From: Alphaproteobacteria bacterium
GTDB taxonomy: Bacteria > Pseudomonadota > Alphaproteobacteria > Rhizobiales > Rhizobiaceae
Direction: 5' to 3'
Length of the DNA stretch: 64,000 nucleotides
Assembly (NCBI GenBank): GCA_024742485.1
Contig: JANSYK010000002.1
Span: 1,736,001-1,800,000 of the forward strand
The translations under genes were made by a program, and so were the position numbers. Below the pieces are notes generated by a model. That model made no database searches. It saw only the letters and a program-made list of their open reading frames with translations, and was not told the origin of the DNA. Each line of letters starts with the position of its first letter. The stretch's first letter is position 1. Shown piece after piece: positions 47,373 to 56,156 of this stretch.

Positions 47373-48571
47373 GACAGACCCTTGTAAATGCGACGATAAA
47401 GCGGGTTGAAGCCAACTCGGTAGGCAAGTTCCGCGGGATGTTCGACGTCCCAGATCGCCAGATCGGCGGTCATCCCCGCATCGACCATGCCGAGATCGCT
47501 GAGCCCCAGGGCCCTTGCTGCTTCGCGCGTCACACCGGCCATCGCTTCCTCCGGCGTCATCCGGAACAGCGTGCAGGCCATGTTGACGCACAACAGGAGT
47601 GAGGAAACCGGCGAGGAACCGGGATTGCAATCGGTGGCAATTGCCATGCCGACGCCCCGTTGGCGGAAGAGATCGATCGGCGGCAGTTTTGTTTCGCGCA
47701 ATGTGTAGAACGCGCCGGGCAGCAGGACAGCGATGCTTCCGGCCTCGGCCATGGCTGCGACACCGGCCTCGTCGACATATTCCAGATGATCGGCGGAAAG
47801 CGCTCCGTAGCGGGCCGCCAGGGCCGTGCCGCCCAGATTGGAGAGTTGCTCGGCATGCAGCTTGACGGGCAGTCCAAGCGCGGCCGCCCGTTTGAAGACG
47901 CGTTCGATCTGTTCCGGTGAAAAGGCGATCCCCTCGCAAAAACCATCGACGGCATCGGCAAGACCCTGTTCATGGGCCGCATCGAGCGCCGGCAAACACA
48001 CATCGTCGATATAGGCATCTGCGCGGCCGGCATATTCAGCCGGTACCGCGTGGGCGCCCAGGAAGCTGGTCCGTACCCGGACATCGCGCATGTCGCCGAT
48101 TGTTCGGGCAACACGCAGCATCTTCAATTCGGTGTCCACATCCAGGCCGTAACCGGATTTGATCTCGACCGTGGCAACGCCTTCACCAATCAGTTGATCG
48201 ACCCGCAGCAGTGCCGCATTCAACAGCTCGGTTTCCGAGGCTGCGCGGGTCGCCTTGACGGTTGAAACGATGCCACCGCCGGCGCGCGCGATTTCCTCGT
48301 AGCTTGCGCCGTTGAGCCGCATCTCGAATTCCCGTGCGCGGTTGCCGCCGGCGACGATATGCGTATGGCAATCGACAAGGGCGGGCGTGACCAGCCGACC
48401 CTCCAGATCGACCGTGTTGCCCTTGTCTGCGTTTGGCAAATCGGCCATCGGCCCGACCCATGCGATGGTCTCGCCCGATATGGCGATGGCGCCGTTTTCG
48501 ATCAAACCATAGGCTTCACCATCTGGTTTCATCGTGGCAATTTTGGCATTGATAAGGGCTGTGTCGGTCAT
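47369..48571 (-). CDS. hutI: HutI, imidazolonepropionase
   Basis: A 400-residue amidohydrolase with the metal motif [20 protein letters not shown] near residues 66-85, EIKSGYGLD and [10 protein letters not shown]. It opens imidazolonepropionate to N-formimidoyl-glutamate. It is the first gene of the minus-strand hut operon, reading away from the operator at 48604-48627. Confidence 0.96.
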   Translation of the reverse strand: MTDTALINAKIATMKPDGEAYGLIENGAIAISGETIAWVGPMADLPNADKGNTVDLEGRLVTPALVDCHTHIVAGGNRAREFEMRLNGASYEEIARAGGGIVSTVKATRAASETELLNAALLRVDQLIGEGVATVEIKSGYGLDVDTELKMLRVARTIGDMRDVRVRTSFLGAHAVPAEYAGRADAYIDDVCLPALDAAHEQGLADAVDGFCEGIAFSPEQIERVFKRAAALGLPVKLHAEQLSNLGGTALAARYGALSADHLEYVDEAGVAAMAEAGSIAVLLPGAFYTLRETKLPPIDLFRQRGVGMAIATDCNPGSSPVSSLLLCVNMACTLFRMTPEEAMAGVTREAARALGLSDLGMVDAGMTADLAIWDVEHPAELAYRVGFNPLYRRIYKGLS

Positions 48572-48603
48572 GTTTTCACAGATTACGGGTTTCGTTCAGG
48601 GGG

Positions 48604-48627
48604 ATTATTATGTATATGCATAATAAT
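48604..48627. promoter_or_regulatory. HutC operator between hutI and hutF
   Basis: Nine-base arms ATTATTATG (48604-48612) and CATAATAAT (48619-48627) are perfect complements around TATATG; the centre TATGTATATGCATA resembles HutC sites of other proteobacteria. It sits in the 70-base gap between the divergent units hutIHG-x-U and hutFC. HutC (50031-50738) is expected to repress both until urocanate binds it. The regulator match is inferred. Confidence 0.85.
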
Positions 48628-48641
48628 TTTATGTCAACGAG

Positions 48642-50027
48642 ATGATCATGACCATGAAGAGCATTTTTGCAAACCGGGCTTTGCTGCCGGATGGCTGGGC
48701 CGACAATGTGCGCGTCGGCATCGACGCCGCCGGTATGATTGCTTCGGTCGAAAGGAACACCGACCCCCAGGAAAAGGACCTGACACTGGGATCGGGCGTA
48801 TTGCTGCCGGCGCCGAGCAATCTTCACAGTCATACTTTTCAGCGTGCCATGGCCGGCATGACGGAGCACCGCTCGGCCAAAAAGGATGATTTCTGGACCT
48901 GGCGGACATTGATGTACCGGTTCCTGGAGGTGCTCGAGCCGGATGAAATCGAGGCCATTGCGGCGCTTGTCTATCTGGAAATGCTGGAGTCCGGCTATGC
49001 GGCGGTGGCGGAGTTTCATTACGTGCACCACCAGCCGGGCGGCGGCTCCTATGACAACATCGCCGAACTGTCGGAACGCATCTTTGCGGCAGCCGAAACC
49101 ACCGGAATTGGACTGACCCATCTGCCGGTGCTCTACAGCTATGGTGGAGCCGATCGTGCCCCGCTGACGGGCGGCCAGAAACGCTTCGGCTGCGATCTGG
49201 AACGATTTGCCCAACTGCATGCGGCGGCGCGCGCTGCCATGGCGGGCTTGCCGCAGGATTTTGCCATTGGCATCGCTCCGCATTCGTTGCGGGCGACGGC
49301 GCCGGATCAATATGACGATATTACCGTTCTCGGGGGCAACGGTCCGATCCACATTCACGCCGCCGAGCAGCAGAAAGAAGTGCAGGACATCGAGGCGTGG
49401 CTTGGTGCCCGGCCTGTCCAGTGGCTGCTCGACCATGCGGATATCAGCGCGAACTGGTGCCTGATCCACACCACACATATGACCGAGCGGGAAACCCGCG
49501 CTCTGGCAAAATCCGGCGCCACGGCCGGACTGTGCCCGATCACCGAGGCCAATCTCGGCGATGGCGTATTCAACGGTCCGACCTATCTGGTTGCCGGCGG
49601 ATGTCTTGGTGTCGGGTCTGATTCCAATATCCGCGTTTCGCTGTCCGAGGAATTGCGCCAGCTCGAATACAGCCAAAGGCTCCGTCACGAGGCCCGCAAT
49701 GTCATGGCAACACAGGAGGCTTCGACCGGTGCGTTGCTCTATGACAAGGTACTCAATGGCGGTGCACGGGCATTGCAGCGCAACAGCGGTGCGCTGGAAA
49801 CGGGAAAGCTCGCCGATATGGTGGTGCTTGACGCGGACCAAGTGGCGCTTTGCGGTTTGCGGCCCGAGCAATATCTCGACGGATGGATCTTTGCCTCGGA
49901 TGACCGATTGGTCCGAGACGTCTGGTCTGCCGGACGTCATTGTGTGAGCGACGGCCGCCACAAGGCGCGTGATGCCGTTGAACGGTGTTACAGCATGACG
50001 TTGAAAGGGCTGATGGATCGGATTTGA
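48642..50027 (+). CDS. hutF: HutF, formimidoylglutamate deiminase
   Basis: A 461-residue amidohydrolase with NLHSHTFQRAMAG near residues 58-70, AEFHYVHH, GIAPHSLRA and GVGSDSNIRVS. It converts formimidoyl-glutamate to formyl-glutamate and ammonia. Three in-frame ATGs (48642, 48648, 48654) are close together; no clear Shine-Dalgarno decides between them. I use the first. Confidence 0.95.
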   Translation: MIMTMKSIFANRALLPDGWADNVRVGIDAAGMIASVERNTDPQEKDLTLGSGVLLPAPSNLHSHTFQRAMAGMTEHRSAKKDDFWTWRTLMYRFLEVLEPDEIEAIAALVYLEMLESGYAAVAEFHYVHHQPGGGSYDNIAELSERIFAAAETTGIGLTHLPVLYSYGGADRAPLTGGQKRFGCDLERFAQLHAAARAAMAGLPQDFAIGIAPHSLRATAPDQYDDITVLGGNGPIHIHAAEQQKEVQDIEAWLGARPVQWLLDHADISANWCLIHTTHMTERETRALAKSGATAGLCPITEANLGDGVFNGPTYLVAGGCLGVGSDSNIRVSLSEELRQLEYSQRLRHEARNVMATQEASTGALLYDKVLNGGARALQRNSGALETGKLADMVVLDADQVALCGLRPEQYLDGWIFASDDRLVRDVWSAGRHCVSDGRHKARDAVERCYSMTLKGLMDRI

Positions 50028-50030
50028 ATC

Positions 50031-50738
50031 ATGCGATCCTACAAGGATATTCACAATATTCTGCTTGAACGCATTACCCGCGGTGAGTGGCCTCCGGGCG
50101 TTCTCGTACCTGCCGAAGCCGATCTGGCCGCCGAATTCGGCTGCACGCGGGTCACCGTCAACCGTGCCATGCAGGCGCTGGCGGATGCGGGTCTGTTGGA
50201 ACGGCGGCGCAAGGCCGGCACGCGCGTGGTCCAGCGGCGCAGCCGCGATGCCGTATTGAACATTCCGATCGTCCGCCATGAGATCGCCGAAAGAGAGGGG
50301 CATTACCGCTATCTGCTGATTTCACGGGAAATAGCGCCGCCGCCGCAAAAGGTGCGGGCCGAGCTGGGCGTCACCGGATCGACGACAGCGCTGCATGTCA
50401 TCAGCCTGCATTTTGCCGATGGAAAACCCTACCAGCTTGAAGACCGCTGGATCAGCCTGTCTGCCGTACCCAATGCCGGCACGGAGAGTTTCGAGCTGGT
50501 CAGCCCCAATGAGTGGTTGTTGCAGGAAGTGCCCTACACCCGCGCGGAGCATGTGTTCTATGCCTCCCAGGCCACGGCTGATGAAACACAACAGCTTGCG
50601 CTGGAGCCAGGCGAACCGGTCTTCGTGATTGAACGCACCACCTGGCTCTCTGACGATCCCGTCACCCATGTGCGCCTGATCCACCCGGCCAATTCTTTCC
50701 GGCTGGTGACACGTGATCAGCCGCCAGGGGCGCTATAG
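50031..50738 (+). CDS. hutC: HutC, GntR-family repressor of the hut genes
   Basis: A 235-residue regulator with a winged HTH (PAEADLAAEFGCTRVTVNRA) and a C-terminal UTRA domain (about residues 85-230). HutC proteins sense urocanate and derepress hut genes. It follows hutF by 3 bases, so it is made with the operon it controls. Confidence 0.93.
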   Translation: MRSYKDIHNILLERITRGEWPPGVLVPAEADLAAEFGCTRVTVNRAMQALADAGLLERRRKAGTRVVQRRSRDAVLNIPIVRHEIAEREGHYRYLLISREIAPPPQKVRAELGVTGSTTALHVISLHFADGKPYQLEDRWISLSAVPNAGTESFELVSPNEWLLQEVPYTRAEHVFYASQATADETQQLALEPGEPVFVIERTTWLSDDPVTHVRLIHPANSFRLVTRDQPPGAL

Positions 50739-50755
50739 GATCGGAGCCTCAATCA

Positions 50756-50774
50756 GTTTAGAACTATTCTAAAC
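50756..50774. promoter_or_regulatory. Irr box (iron control element) upstream of bfd-bfr
   Basis: GTTTAGAACTATTCTAAAC is a perfect dyad with arms GTTTAGAA/TTCTAAAC and a CTA spacer. It fits the iron control element bound by the haem-responsive regulator Irr in Rhizobiales (TTTAGAA-N3-TTCTAAA). It lies 131 bases upstream of bfd, in line with iron control of the iron-storage genes. Irr itself is not in the window. Confidence 0.85.
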
Positions 50775-50904
50775 AATTGTTTTTATTGAGAAAATTCGAA
50801 CAATACGATTGACAAACCATTCGGCGAGCGCCAATGATGGACCACTGGATGCGGGTTTCCGTGTCCGGTCCGGCAAACGCAACGAATGAAGCAATTGAAC
50901 CAAG

Positions 50905-51216
50905 ATGATCACGTGTCATTGCAACATCATCACCGAACAGGATCTCGAGCAGCAGATCATCGCGATGCTCGATGAGGACTGCTGGCAGTTGATCGTCCCG
51001 GTCAAGCTTTACCACGCCATGGAAAAGCGTGGAAAATGTTGCCGTTGTTTCCCCAATGTCATAGACATCATTATCCGCACGACCGAGGCATACCACGCGC
51101 GCTTTGACCGGCGCGAGGCGGAGATGCTTCCTTTTCGCGAAAAACTGCATCAGATGCGCAACCGCTACATAGGGGAATTTCATGAAAGGCAACGCAAAGG
51201 TCATCGAGCGGCTTAA
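50905..51216 (+). CDS. bfd: Bacterioferritin-associated ferredoxin-like protein
   Basis: A 103-residue protein whose N-terminal domain has the Bfd 2Fe-2S pattern: CHC (residues 4 and 6) and, about 40 residues later, CCRCFP. The C-terminal half is a charged helical extension beyond the usual ~65-residue Bfd. Bfd reduces bacterioferritin so that stored iron is released. The gene overlaps bfr by 35 bases and lies under the Irr box. Confidence 0.85.
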   Translation: MITCHCNIITEQDLEQQIIAMLDEDCWQLIVPVKLYHAMEKRGKCCRCFPNVIDIIIRTTEAYHARFDRREAEMLPFREKLHQMRNRYIGEFHERQRKGHRAA

Positions 51217-51667
51217 CGAGGCGCTGTTCCTGGAACTTGGTGCGGTCAACCAGTACTGGCTGCATTACCGGTTGCTGGATGACTGGGGTTACAAGAAGCT
51301 TGCCGACAAGGAAAAGGCCGAATCCATCGAGGAAATGCACCACGCTGACAAACTGATTGAGCGGATCATTTTTCTGGAAGGACACCCTAATCTGCAGACC
51401 GTCGGCGATCTGCGTATTGGCCAGAACGTCAAGGAAGTTCTCGAGGCCGATCTCGCCGGTGAATATGATGCTCGGACCTCCTACATCAAATCGCGTGAAA
51501 TCTGCCGCGAAGAGGGTGATTATGTGACGATGGCTCTGTTTGAGGAACTGGTGGCCGACGAGGAGGGGCACATCGACTTCCTCGAAACCCAGCTCGAACT
51601 GCTCGGCAATCTCGGTGAAAAGCACTACGGACAGCTCAATGCGGGCTCAGCCGACGAGGCAGAATAA
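51182..51667 (+). CDS. bfr: Bacterioferritin
   Basis: A 161-residue ferritin-like four-helix protein. The diiron ligands are visible: E18, E51 and H54 (EMHHAD), E94, E127 and H130 (EEGH). The haem-ligand methionine would be M52 in EEMHHAD. It stores iron in a 24-mer. It overlaps bfd, with a shared Irr box upstream. Confidence 0.94.
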   Translation: MKGNAKVIERLNEALFLELGAVNQYWLHYRLLDDWGYKKLADKEKAESIEEMHHADKLIERIIFLEGHPNLQTVGDLRIGQNVKEVLEADLAGEYDARTSYIKSREICREEGDYVTMALFEELVADEEGHIDFLETQLELLGNLGEKHYGQLNAGSADEAE

Positions 51668-51691
51668 GGCCGCCCCGCCACAGGATGGAAA

Positions 51692-51719
51692 AACGCGGCA
51701 ATCTGGCGATTGCCGCGTT
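51692..51719. terminator. Bidirectional terminator between bfr and omp gene 1
   Basis: Arms AACGCGGCAAT (51692-51702) and ATTGCCGCGTT (51709-51719) around CTGGCG, with A-rich sequence before and TATTGTTT after. It can end transcription from bfr (plus) and from the first outer-membrane gene (minus). Confidence 0.8.
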
Positions 51720-51746
51720 ATTGTTTCCGCATAAAACCGAATTGCC

Positions 51747-53003
51747 TCAGTAAAGCTTCAGCTTGGCACCAACCCGCACCGTGTGGCTCGACGGATCAAC
51801 CGTCGTCAACGCACCCAGATTGATATCTTCATAGCGGGTATAGCGGTATTCCACATAGCCGGTGATAGTATCGCTGAGCACGAATTCGGAGCCGGATCCG
51901 ATCGAAAATCCGTTGACGCCGACGCTGGTCGAAATTGCCGGTACGGAAATGGATGCAGACAATTTCTGCCAGGAATATCCACCGATCAGATAGCCCAGCG
52001 TGTGGTCGTTGAACTTGCGTCCCACACGCAACAACGCATCAAAGCCGAAATCGTCGGCCGCAGCTGAAACGGTGATGCCCGCGGCAGTGGCTGAACTGGA
52101 TGCCTCGATATATTCAGCGGCAAGGACAACACCGGCAAGCCATCGCTCACCGAATTCACGATCATAACCGATATTGATTTCACCGAGATATCCCTCCGTC
52201 GCCAGACCGTCATAGGTGGCGCCCCCGGTGGTGGTGAACTTGTTGATGGCCACACCAAGACTGAAGGCCGCGCCAACCTTGAGGCCGGACCATTCATAGG
52301 CAATCGGATCGCGGCTTTGCCCGGAAGGTCCGCCGCCAAACCGGTAATTCAGGCTGGAATGAAAGGCGTGGGTGACCGGATCGATGCTGGCGCCGCCGAA
52401 ACCGGCGATGCTGGCACCCGAATAGCTCGAATAGCGGTATTCCGATGCCCAGGTCCAGTTGTTGCGAAAGGCGGTTTCCGTTCCGATTCCAACAACATAG
52501 CCATTGTCGTCCCAACTTCCGGCAACCAGATGAGAGGAGGATGACAGCTTGAAATGCTGCCAGCTATAGCCGCCAAGCACATAGGCCAGGGTTCGCGGTG
52601 TGATTGCGTAGCCAAGCCGCCCGATGACATCGACACCGTAATCGGCGGTCACGGTCCCGTTGAACGGAATACCGGGAACAGACCAGGACGTGTCCACATC
52701 GCCGTAACGCCCGCTGACGGATGCGCCAACGACAACGCCATTGGAAAAAGCATGGTCGTATCCCACGGTCAGTTTGCCGAAATAGCCCCGACCGCCAATT
52801 CCGGATATTGTGGTTCCAAGGATGGGGGCCGTTACCTCATCGATGATGAGCCCGGTTCCGCCGCCAATCCCGATCCAGACACCGCTCCAGTCATAGAGTC
52901 CGTCCTGGCTGTTCAATGGTTGAAAATAGTCCGATGCGGCAACCGGGCCTGAAACGGCCATCGAAGCCATAAGGGCGGTCAAAATCCTGTAAACCATTGC
53001 CAT
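51747..53003 (-). CDS. Two-repeat outer-membrane beta-barrel protein 1
   Basis: A 418-residue exported protein. After a signal peptide (ending PVAAS) come two related ~190-residue repeats: YDWSGVWIGIGGGTG to SSLNYR, and YEWSGLKVGAAFSLGVA to the C-terminal aromatic KLKLY. Each repeat contains GYSWQ and EYRYS/T, marks of the Omp25/Omp31-like eight-strand barrel. It is the most divergent of four neighbours. ATG 53003 is chosen because AAGG lies upstream and the signal peptide fits; a longer frame begins at 53042. Confidence 0.85.
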   Translation of the reverse strand: MAMVYRILTALMASMAVSGPVAASDYFQPLNSQDGLYDWSGVWIGIGGGTGLIIDEVTAPILGTTISGIGGRGYFGKLTVGYDHAFSNGVVVGASVSGRYGDVDTSWSVPGIPFNGTVTADYGVDVIGRLGYAITPRTLAYVLGGYSWQHFKLSSSSHLVAGSWDDNGYVVGIGTETAFRNNWTWASEYRYSSYSGASIAGFGGASIDPVTHAFHSSLNYRFGGGPSGQSRDPIAYEWSGLKVGAAFSLGVAINKFTTTGGATYDGLATEGYLGEINIGYDREFGERWLAGVVLAAEYIEASSSATAAGITVSAAADDFGFDALLRVGRKFNDHTLGYLIGGYSWQKLSASISVPAISTSVGVNGFSIGSGSEFVLSDTITGYVEYRYTRYEDINLGALTTVDPSSHTVRVGAKLKLY

Positions 53004-53099
53004 AAACTGCCTTGGAATATCGTCCGTCACCCACTCCTTCATAAGTCATGAGGCACAACAATGGAAGCCGGTTTGAGTTCGTGAAGCAAAAACTGCGAC

Positions 53100-53128
53100 A
53101 AAAAAAACGGCGGTCAGATGACCGCCGT
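53100..53128 (-). terminator. Terminator of omp gene 2
   Basis: On the minus strand ACGGCGGTCA and TGACCGCCGT (53107-53128) form a stem followed by a run of T (the A-run at about 53100-53106). It lies 28 bases after the stop of gene 2. The hairpin core is nearly the same as that after gene 3. Confidence 0.88.
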
Positions 53129-53155
53129 CCTTTGTCCCGGATTGTCCGAATCCGA

Positions 53156-54412
53156 TCAGTAGAGCTTCCATTTCGCGCCGACCCGAACCGAATGATCCGA
53201 CGGATCAATGGTGTTGGCGGGCGTGACATTGTAGTCCTGATAGCCGGAGTAGCGATACTCCACAAAGGCGCTCAGTTTTTCGCTCAATGCAAACTCCGTA
53301 CCTGTTCCAATGGTAAAGCCGCTGACACCGGTACTATTGGAGCCTGTACCGGTAATCGTCGTCGACATCTTCTGCCAGGAATAACCGCCGATCACGTACC
53401 CGACAGTCTGGTCGTTGATTTTGCGGCCAATCCGCAGCATCGCGTCAAACCCGAAATCTTCTGTCTTCGACACCAACGAACCTACAGACACTAGCTGGCT
53501 TCTTCCGCCATCATATCCGGCCGCCAGGACGATACCGCCGAGCCACTTTTCCCCGAACTCGCGGTCATATCCGACATTGACTTCCGCCAGAAAAGCTTCG
53601 TTGGACATTTTGTCCAGGACCGTGCCCACACCTGTGACCTTGTTAAGCGCTACGCCAAGGCCCAGGGAACCGCCAACCTTGAGACCGTTCCAATCATGAA
53701 TGACCGGAGCCATGGTCTGACCCGATGGGCCACCGCCGGGGCGGTAGTTCAGGCTTGAATAGAAGGAGTGGACAACGGGATCGATGCTACCGCGATAGGT
53801 CGGAATTCCTTCGCTTCCATAATTCGCGTACCGATATTCCGATGACCAGGTCCAGTTGTCCCTAAATGCGGTTTCAGTCCCGATACCGACAACGTAACCG
53901 CTTGAGCCCCAGTTTTGGGAAACCGCCGGCGCCGTTCCAGAGAGCTTGTAATGCTGCCAGCTGTACCCGCCGAGAACATAGGCTAGTGTTTTGGGTGTGA
54001 TGGAATAACCCAATCGCGCAACGACATCGAAACCATAATCGGCCTCGATCTCCACACTGGATCCTGCGCTGGCTATCGAAGTATCAGCATCGCCATACCG
54101 CCCGAGTACGGATGCGCCTACGACGACACCATTGGCAAGCGTGTGATCGTAACCGGCTGTGAGAGTACCAACATATCCGCGATCGCCTATGCCCCCGAAG
54201 CTGGCTCCGCCGAATACAATCGGCAGGCTTAACCGATTGTTCATCATGGTTGTTCCAAAGCCGAGTCCCACACGCAATCCGGTCCAGTCGTAGATGCTAT
54301 CTTCGCTGATTAGAGGTGCGGATGGTACGGGCGCCACGTAAAGATCGGCGGCTGTTGCCGGGACCAATATTGCAAGCGATGCCATTGTGGCAGCTGTTAT
54401 CTGAAAGCGCAT
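53156..54412 (-). CDS. Two-repeat outer-membrane beta-barrel protein 2
   Basis: A 418-residue protein with a signal peptide (ending VPATAAD) and two barrel repeats joined at GGGPSGQTMAPVIHDWNG. Repeat 1 has VLGGYSWQHYKLS, repeat 2 VIGGYSWQKMSTT; both have EYRYA/S. It ends in KWKLY, with the aromatic C-terminus recognised by the BAM complex. It is closest to protein 3. ATG 54412 starts the signal peptide; the upstream GGGACGACAG acts as a weak ribosome site. Confidence 0.9.
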   Translation of the reverse strand: MRFQITAATMASLAILVPATAADLYVAPVPSAPLISEDSIYDWTGLRVGLGFGTTMMNNRLSLPIVFGGASFGGIGDRGYVGTLTAGYDHTLANGVVVGASVLGRYGDADTSIASAGSSVEIEADYGFDVVARLGYSITPKTLAYVLGGYSWQHYKLSGTAPAVSQNWGSSGYVVGIGTETAFRDNWTWSSEYRYANYGSEGIPTYRGSIDPVVHSFYSSLNYRPGGGPSGQTMAPVIHDWNGLKVGGSLGLGVALNKVTGVGTVLDKMSNEAFLAEVNVGYDREFGEKWLGGIVLAAGYDGGRSQLVSVGSLVSKTEDFGFDAMLRIGRKINDQTVGYVIGGYSWQKMSTTITGTGSNSTGVSGFTIGTGTEFALSEKLSAFVEYRYSGYQDYNVTPANTIDPSDHSVRVGAKWKLY

Positions 54413-54454
54413 GATTTCTGTCGTCCCCGATTTGGTATTGTGATTCCCCATTCA

Positions 54455-54460
54455 GTTATA
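54455..54460 (-). promoter_or_regulatory. Probable -10 element of omp gene 2
   Basis: TATAAC on the minus strand, 43 bases from the ATG at 54412, the same distance as TATAAT before gene 3. A -35 at 17-base spacing (54478-54483, TATCAA) is weak, which suggests activator dependence. Confidence 0.45.
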
Positions 54461-54491
54461 GCGCGCGGGTTGTCATATTGATATGGCCGTC

Positions 54492-54509
54492 TGTGGCGTT
54501 GCAGCCACA
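54492..54509. promoter_or_regulatory. Conserved dyad upstream of omp gene 2
   Basis: TGTGGC-GTTGCA-GCCACA is a perfect dyad 80 bases upstream of the ATG. The same element with one arm mismatch is exactly 80 bases upstream of gene 3. A regulator site just upstream of the -35 region is likely; the regulator is unknown. Confidence 0.65.
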
Positions 54510-54599
54510 ACCGGTGCAATTCCAAAGGACAGTCACAGTGATCAATCTGACCCGACTGGTCTTTCTTTGATCGACAATCACAGTTGATAAGAATCACAA

Positions 54600-54627
54600 A
54601 AAAGGGCGGTCAGATGACCGCCCTTTT
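54600..54627. terminator. Terminator of omp gene 3
   Basis: AAAAGGGCGGTCA and TGACCGCCCTTTT (about 54600-54627) form a symmetric stem with T-runs on either strand, 23 bases after the stop of gene 3. Confidence 0.85.
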
Positions 54628-54649
54628 GTTTCGGATCAACCGAACCCGA

Positions 54650-55915
54650 TCAGTAGAGCTTCCATTTTGCACCAACACGAACCGAATGATCGGACGGGTC
54701 AACGGTAATGGCCGGTGTGACATTGTAGTCCTGATAACCGGAGTAGCGATACTCAACAAAGGCACTCAGCTTTTCGCTCAGGGCGAATTCCGAACCCGTT
54801 CCGATGGTAAAGCCGCTGACGCCAGTGCTGTTCGTTCCGGTTCCGGCAATCGTTGTTGACATCTTCTGCCAGGAATAACCGCCGATGACATAGGCAAGTG
54901 TCTGGTTGTTGATTTTGCGGCCGACACGAAGCATGGCGTCGAATCCGAAATCTTCCGTTTTCGCAATTGAAGCGCCACCAGTACTGACCAATTGGCTCCT
55001 TCCGCCGTCATATCCCGCGGCCAGGACAACGCCACCAAGCCACTTGGCTCCAAATTCGCGGTCGTAACCGATATTGACATCCGCCAGAAACGCTTCATTG
55101 GACATTTTGTCAAAGACTGTGCCGCCCGTGGTTGTGATCTTGTTAAGCGCGACACCGATGCCGAGCGCTCCACCAACCTTCAGGCCGTTCCAGTCATGAA
55201 TGACGGGTGCCATGGTCTGCCCCGACGGGCCGCCGTTGGGCCGGTAATTAATACTTGTGTAGAAGGAATGGATAACCGGATCGATATTGCCACGCCAGGG
55301 CGTGACACCTTCGCTACCGTAATTCGCGTAGCGATATTCCGATGACCACGTCCAGTTATCCCGAATTGCGGTCTCGGTTCCGAACCCGACCACGTAACCG
55401 CTTGCGCCCCAATTCTGTGAGACCGTCGGTCCGGTTCCGGACAGTTTGAAATGTTGCCAACTGTAACCACCGAGCAGATAGGCCATTGTCCTGGGCGTAA
55501 TCGAATAGCCCAGGCGACCGACCACATCGAAACCGTAATCGGCCTTGATCTCGGCAGATGTTCCACCGCCGGTTACCGAAGTATCTGCATCGCCGTATCG
55601 GCCCAAAACCGATGCGCCGACGATCACCCCATTGGCGAGGGCATGATCATAACCCGCCGAAAGCGTGCCGACAAACCCGCGGTCCCCAAGGCCGCCAATT
55701 GTTGTTGAACCCGCCGCCAGCGCCGGAGCGCGGAGGTAATTGTTCATCATGGTCGTTCCGAAGCCGATACCAACACGGAAGCCGGTCCAGTTGTAAACGC
55801 TTTCTCCGCTGATAATCGGTGCGGGCGGCTCCGGCGCGATATAAAGGTCCGCCGCCGTGGCTGGAACTGTAACGGCCAGTGATGCCGCGATGATGGCTGT
55901 GATACGCTTGCTCAT
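54650..55915 (-). CDS. Two-repeat outer-membrane beta-barrel protein 3
   Basis: A 421-residue protein with a signal peptide (MSKRITAIIAASLAVTVPATA). Its two repeats align with each other at WTGFRVGIGFG / WNGLKVGGALG, YGFDVVGRLGYSI / FGFDAMLRVGRKI, GGYSWQHFKLS / GGYSWQKMSTT and IDPVIHSF / VDPSDHSV. It ends in KWKLY. It and protein 2 share most residues, pointing to a recent duplication. Confidence 0.92.
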   Translation of the reverse strand: MSKRITAIIAASLAVTVPATAADLYIAPEPPAPIISGESVYNWTGFRVGIGFGTTMMNNYLRAPALAAGSTTIGGLGDRGFVGTLSAGYDHALANGVIVGASVLGRYGDADTSVTGGGTSAEIKADYGFDVVGRLGYSITPRTMAYLLGGYSWQHFKLSGTGPTVSQNWGASGYVVGFGTETAIRDNWTWSSEYRYANYGSEGVTPWRGNIDPVIHSFYTSINYRPNGGPSGQTMAPVIHDWNGLKVGGALGIGVALNKITTTGGTVFDKMSNEAFLADVNIGYDREFGAKWLGGVVLAAGYDGGRSQLVSTGGASIAKTEDFGFDAMLRVGRKINNQTLAYVIGGYSWQKMSTTIAGTGTNSTGVSGFTIGTGSEFALSEKLSAFVEYRYSGYQDYNVTPAITVDPSDHSVRVGAKWKLY

Positions 55916-55957
55916 TGGTTCGGTCGTCCCCGATTAGATGATATAAACTCGATTCCA

Positions 55958-55963
55958 ATTATA
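55958..55963 (-). promoter_or_regulatory. Probable -10 element of omp gene 3
   Basis: TATAAT on the minus strand, 43 bases upstream of ATG 55915 and matching the position in gene 2. Confidence 0.5.
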
Positions 55964-55994
55964 TGATGCGAATGACCAAATGGAAACCGAACTC

Positions 55995-56012
55995 TGTGGC
56001 GTTGCAGCAACA
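55995..56012. promoter_or_regulatory. Conserved dyad upstream of omp gene 3
   Basis: TGTGGC-GTTGCA-GCAACA, the partner of the element before gene 2, again 80 bases from the start codon, with one arm change. Sequence outside the element differs between the two promoters. Confidence 0.6.
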
Positions 56013-56104
56013 ATGGAGACAAATCGGCGGTCTGTTTTCGGGCACTTGATCAGCTAATGCAACCGTCGAACTGCCCTGGCAACCCATGTGTTTCACAAAC
56101 GAAA

Positions 56105-56130
56105 AAGCGGCGATCTGGAGATCGCCGCTT
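56105..56130 (-). terminator. Terminator of omp gene 4
   Basis: AAGCGGCGATCT and AGATCGCCGCTT form a stem with loop GG; on the minus strand it is followed by TTTTTC. It lies 26 bases after the stop of gene 4. Confidence 0.8.
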
Positions 56131-56156
56131 GTCAATTGCCGGATAGGAAATTGGGG

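Noticed and set aside
47373-47939. An N-terminal extension of 189 codons to hutH
   Set aside because: This part lies inside hutI in another frame, has no similarity to ammonia-lyases, and ATG 47372 overlaps the hutI stop.
48576-50303. A 575-codon minus-strand open frame across hutF and hutC
   Set aside because: It is antisense to two well-defined genes and shows no family similarity.
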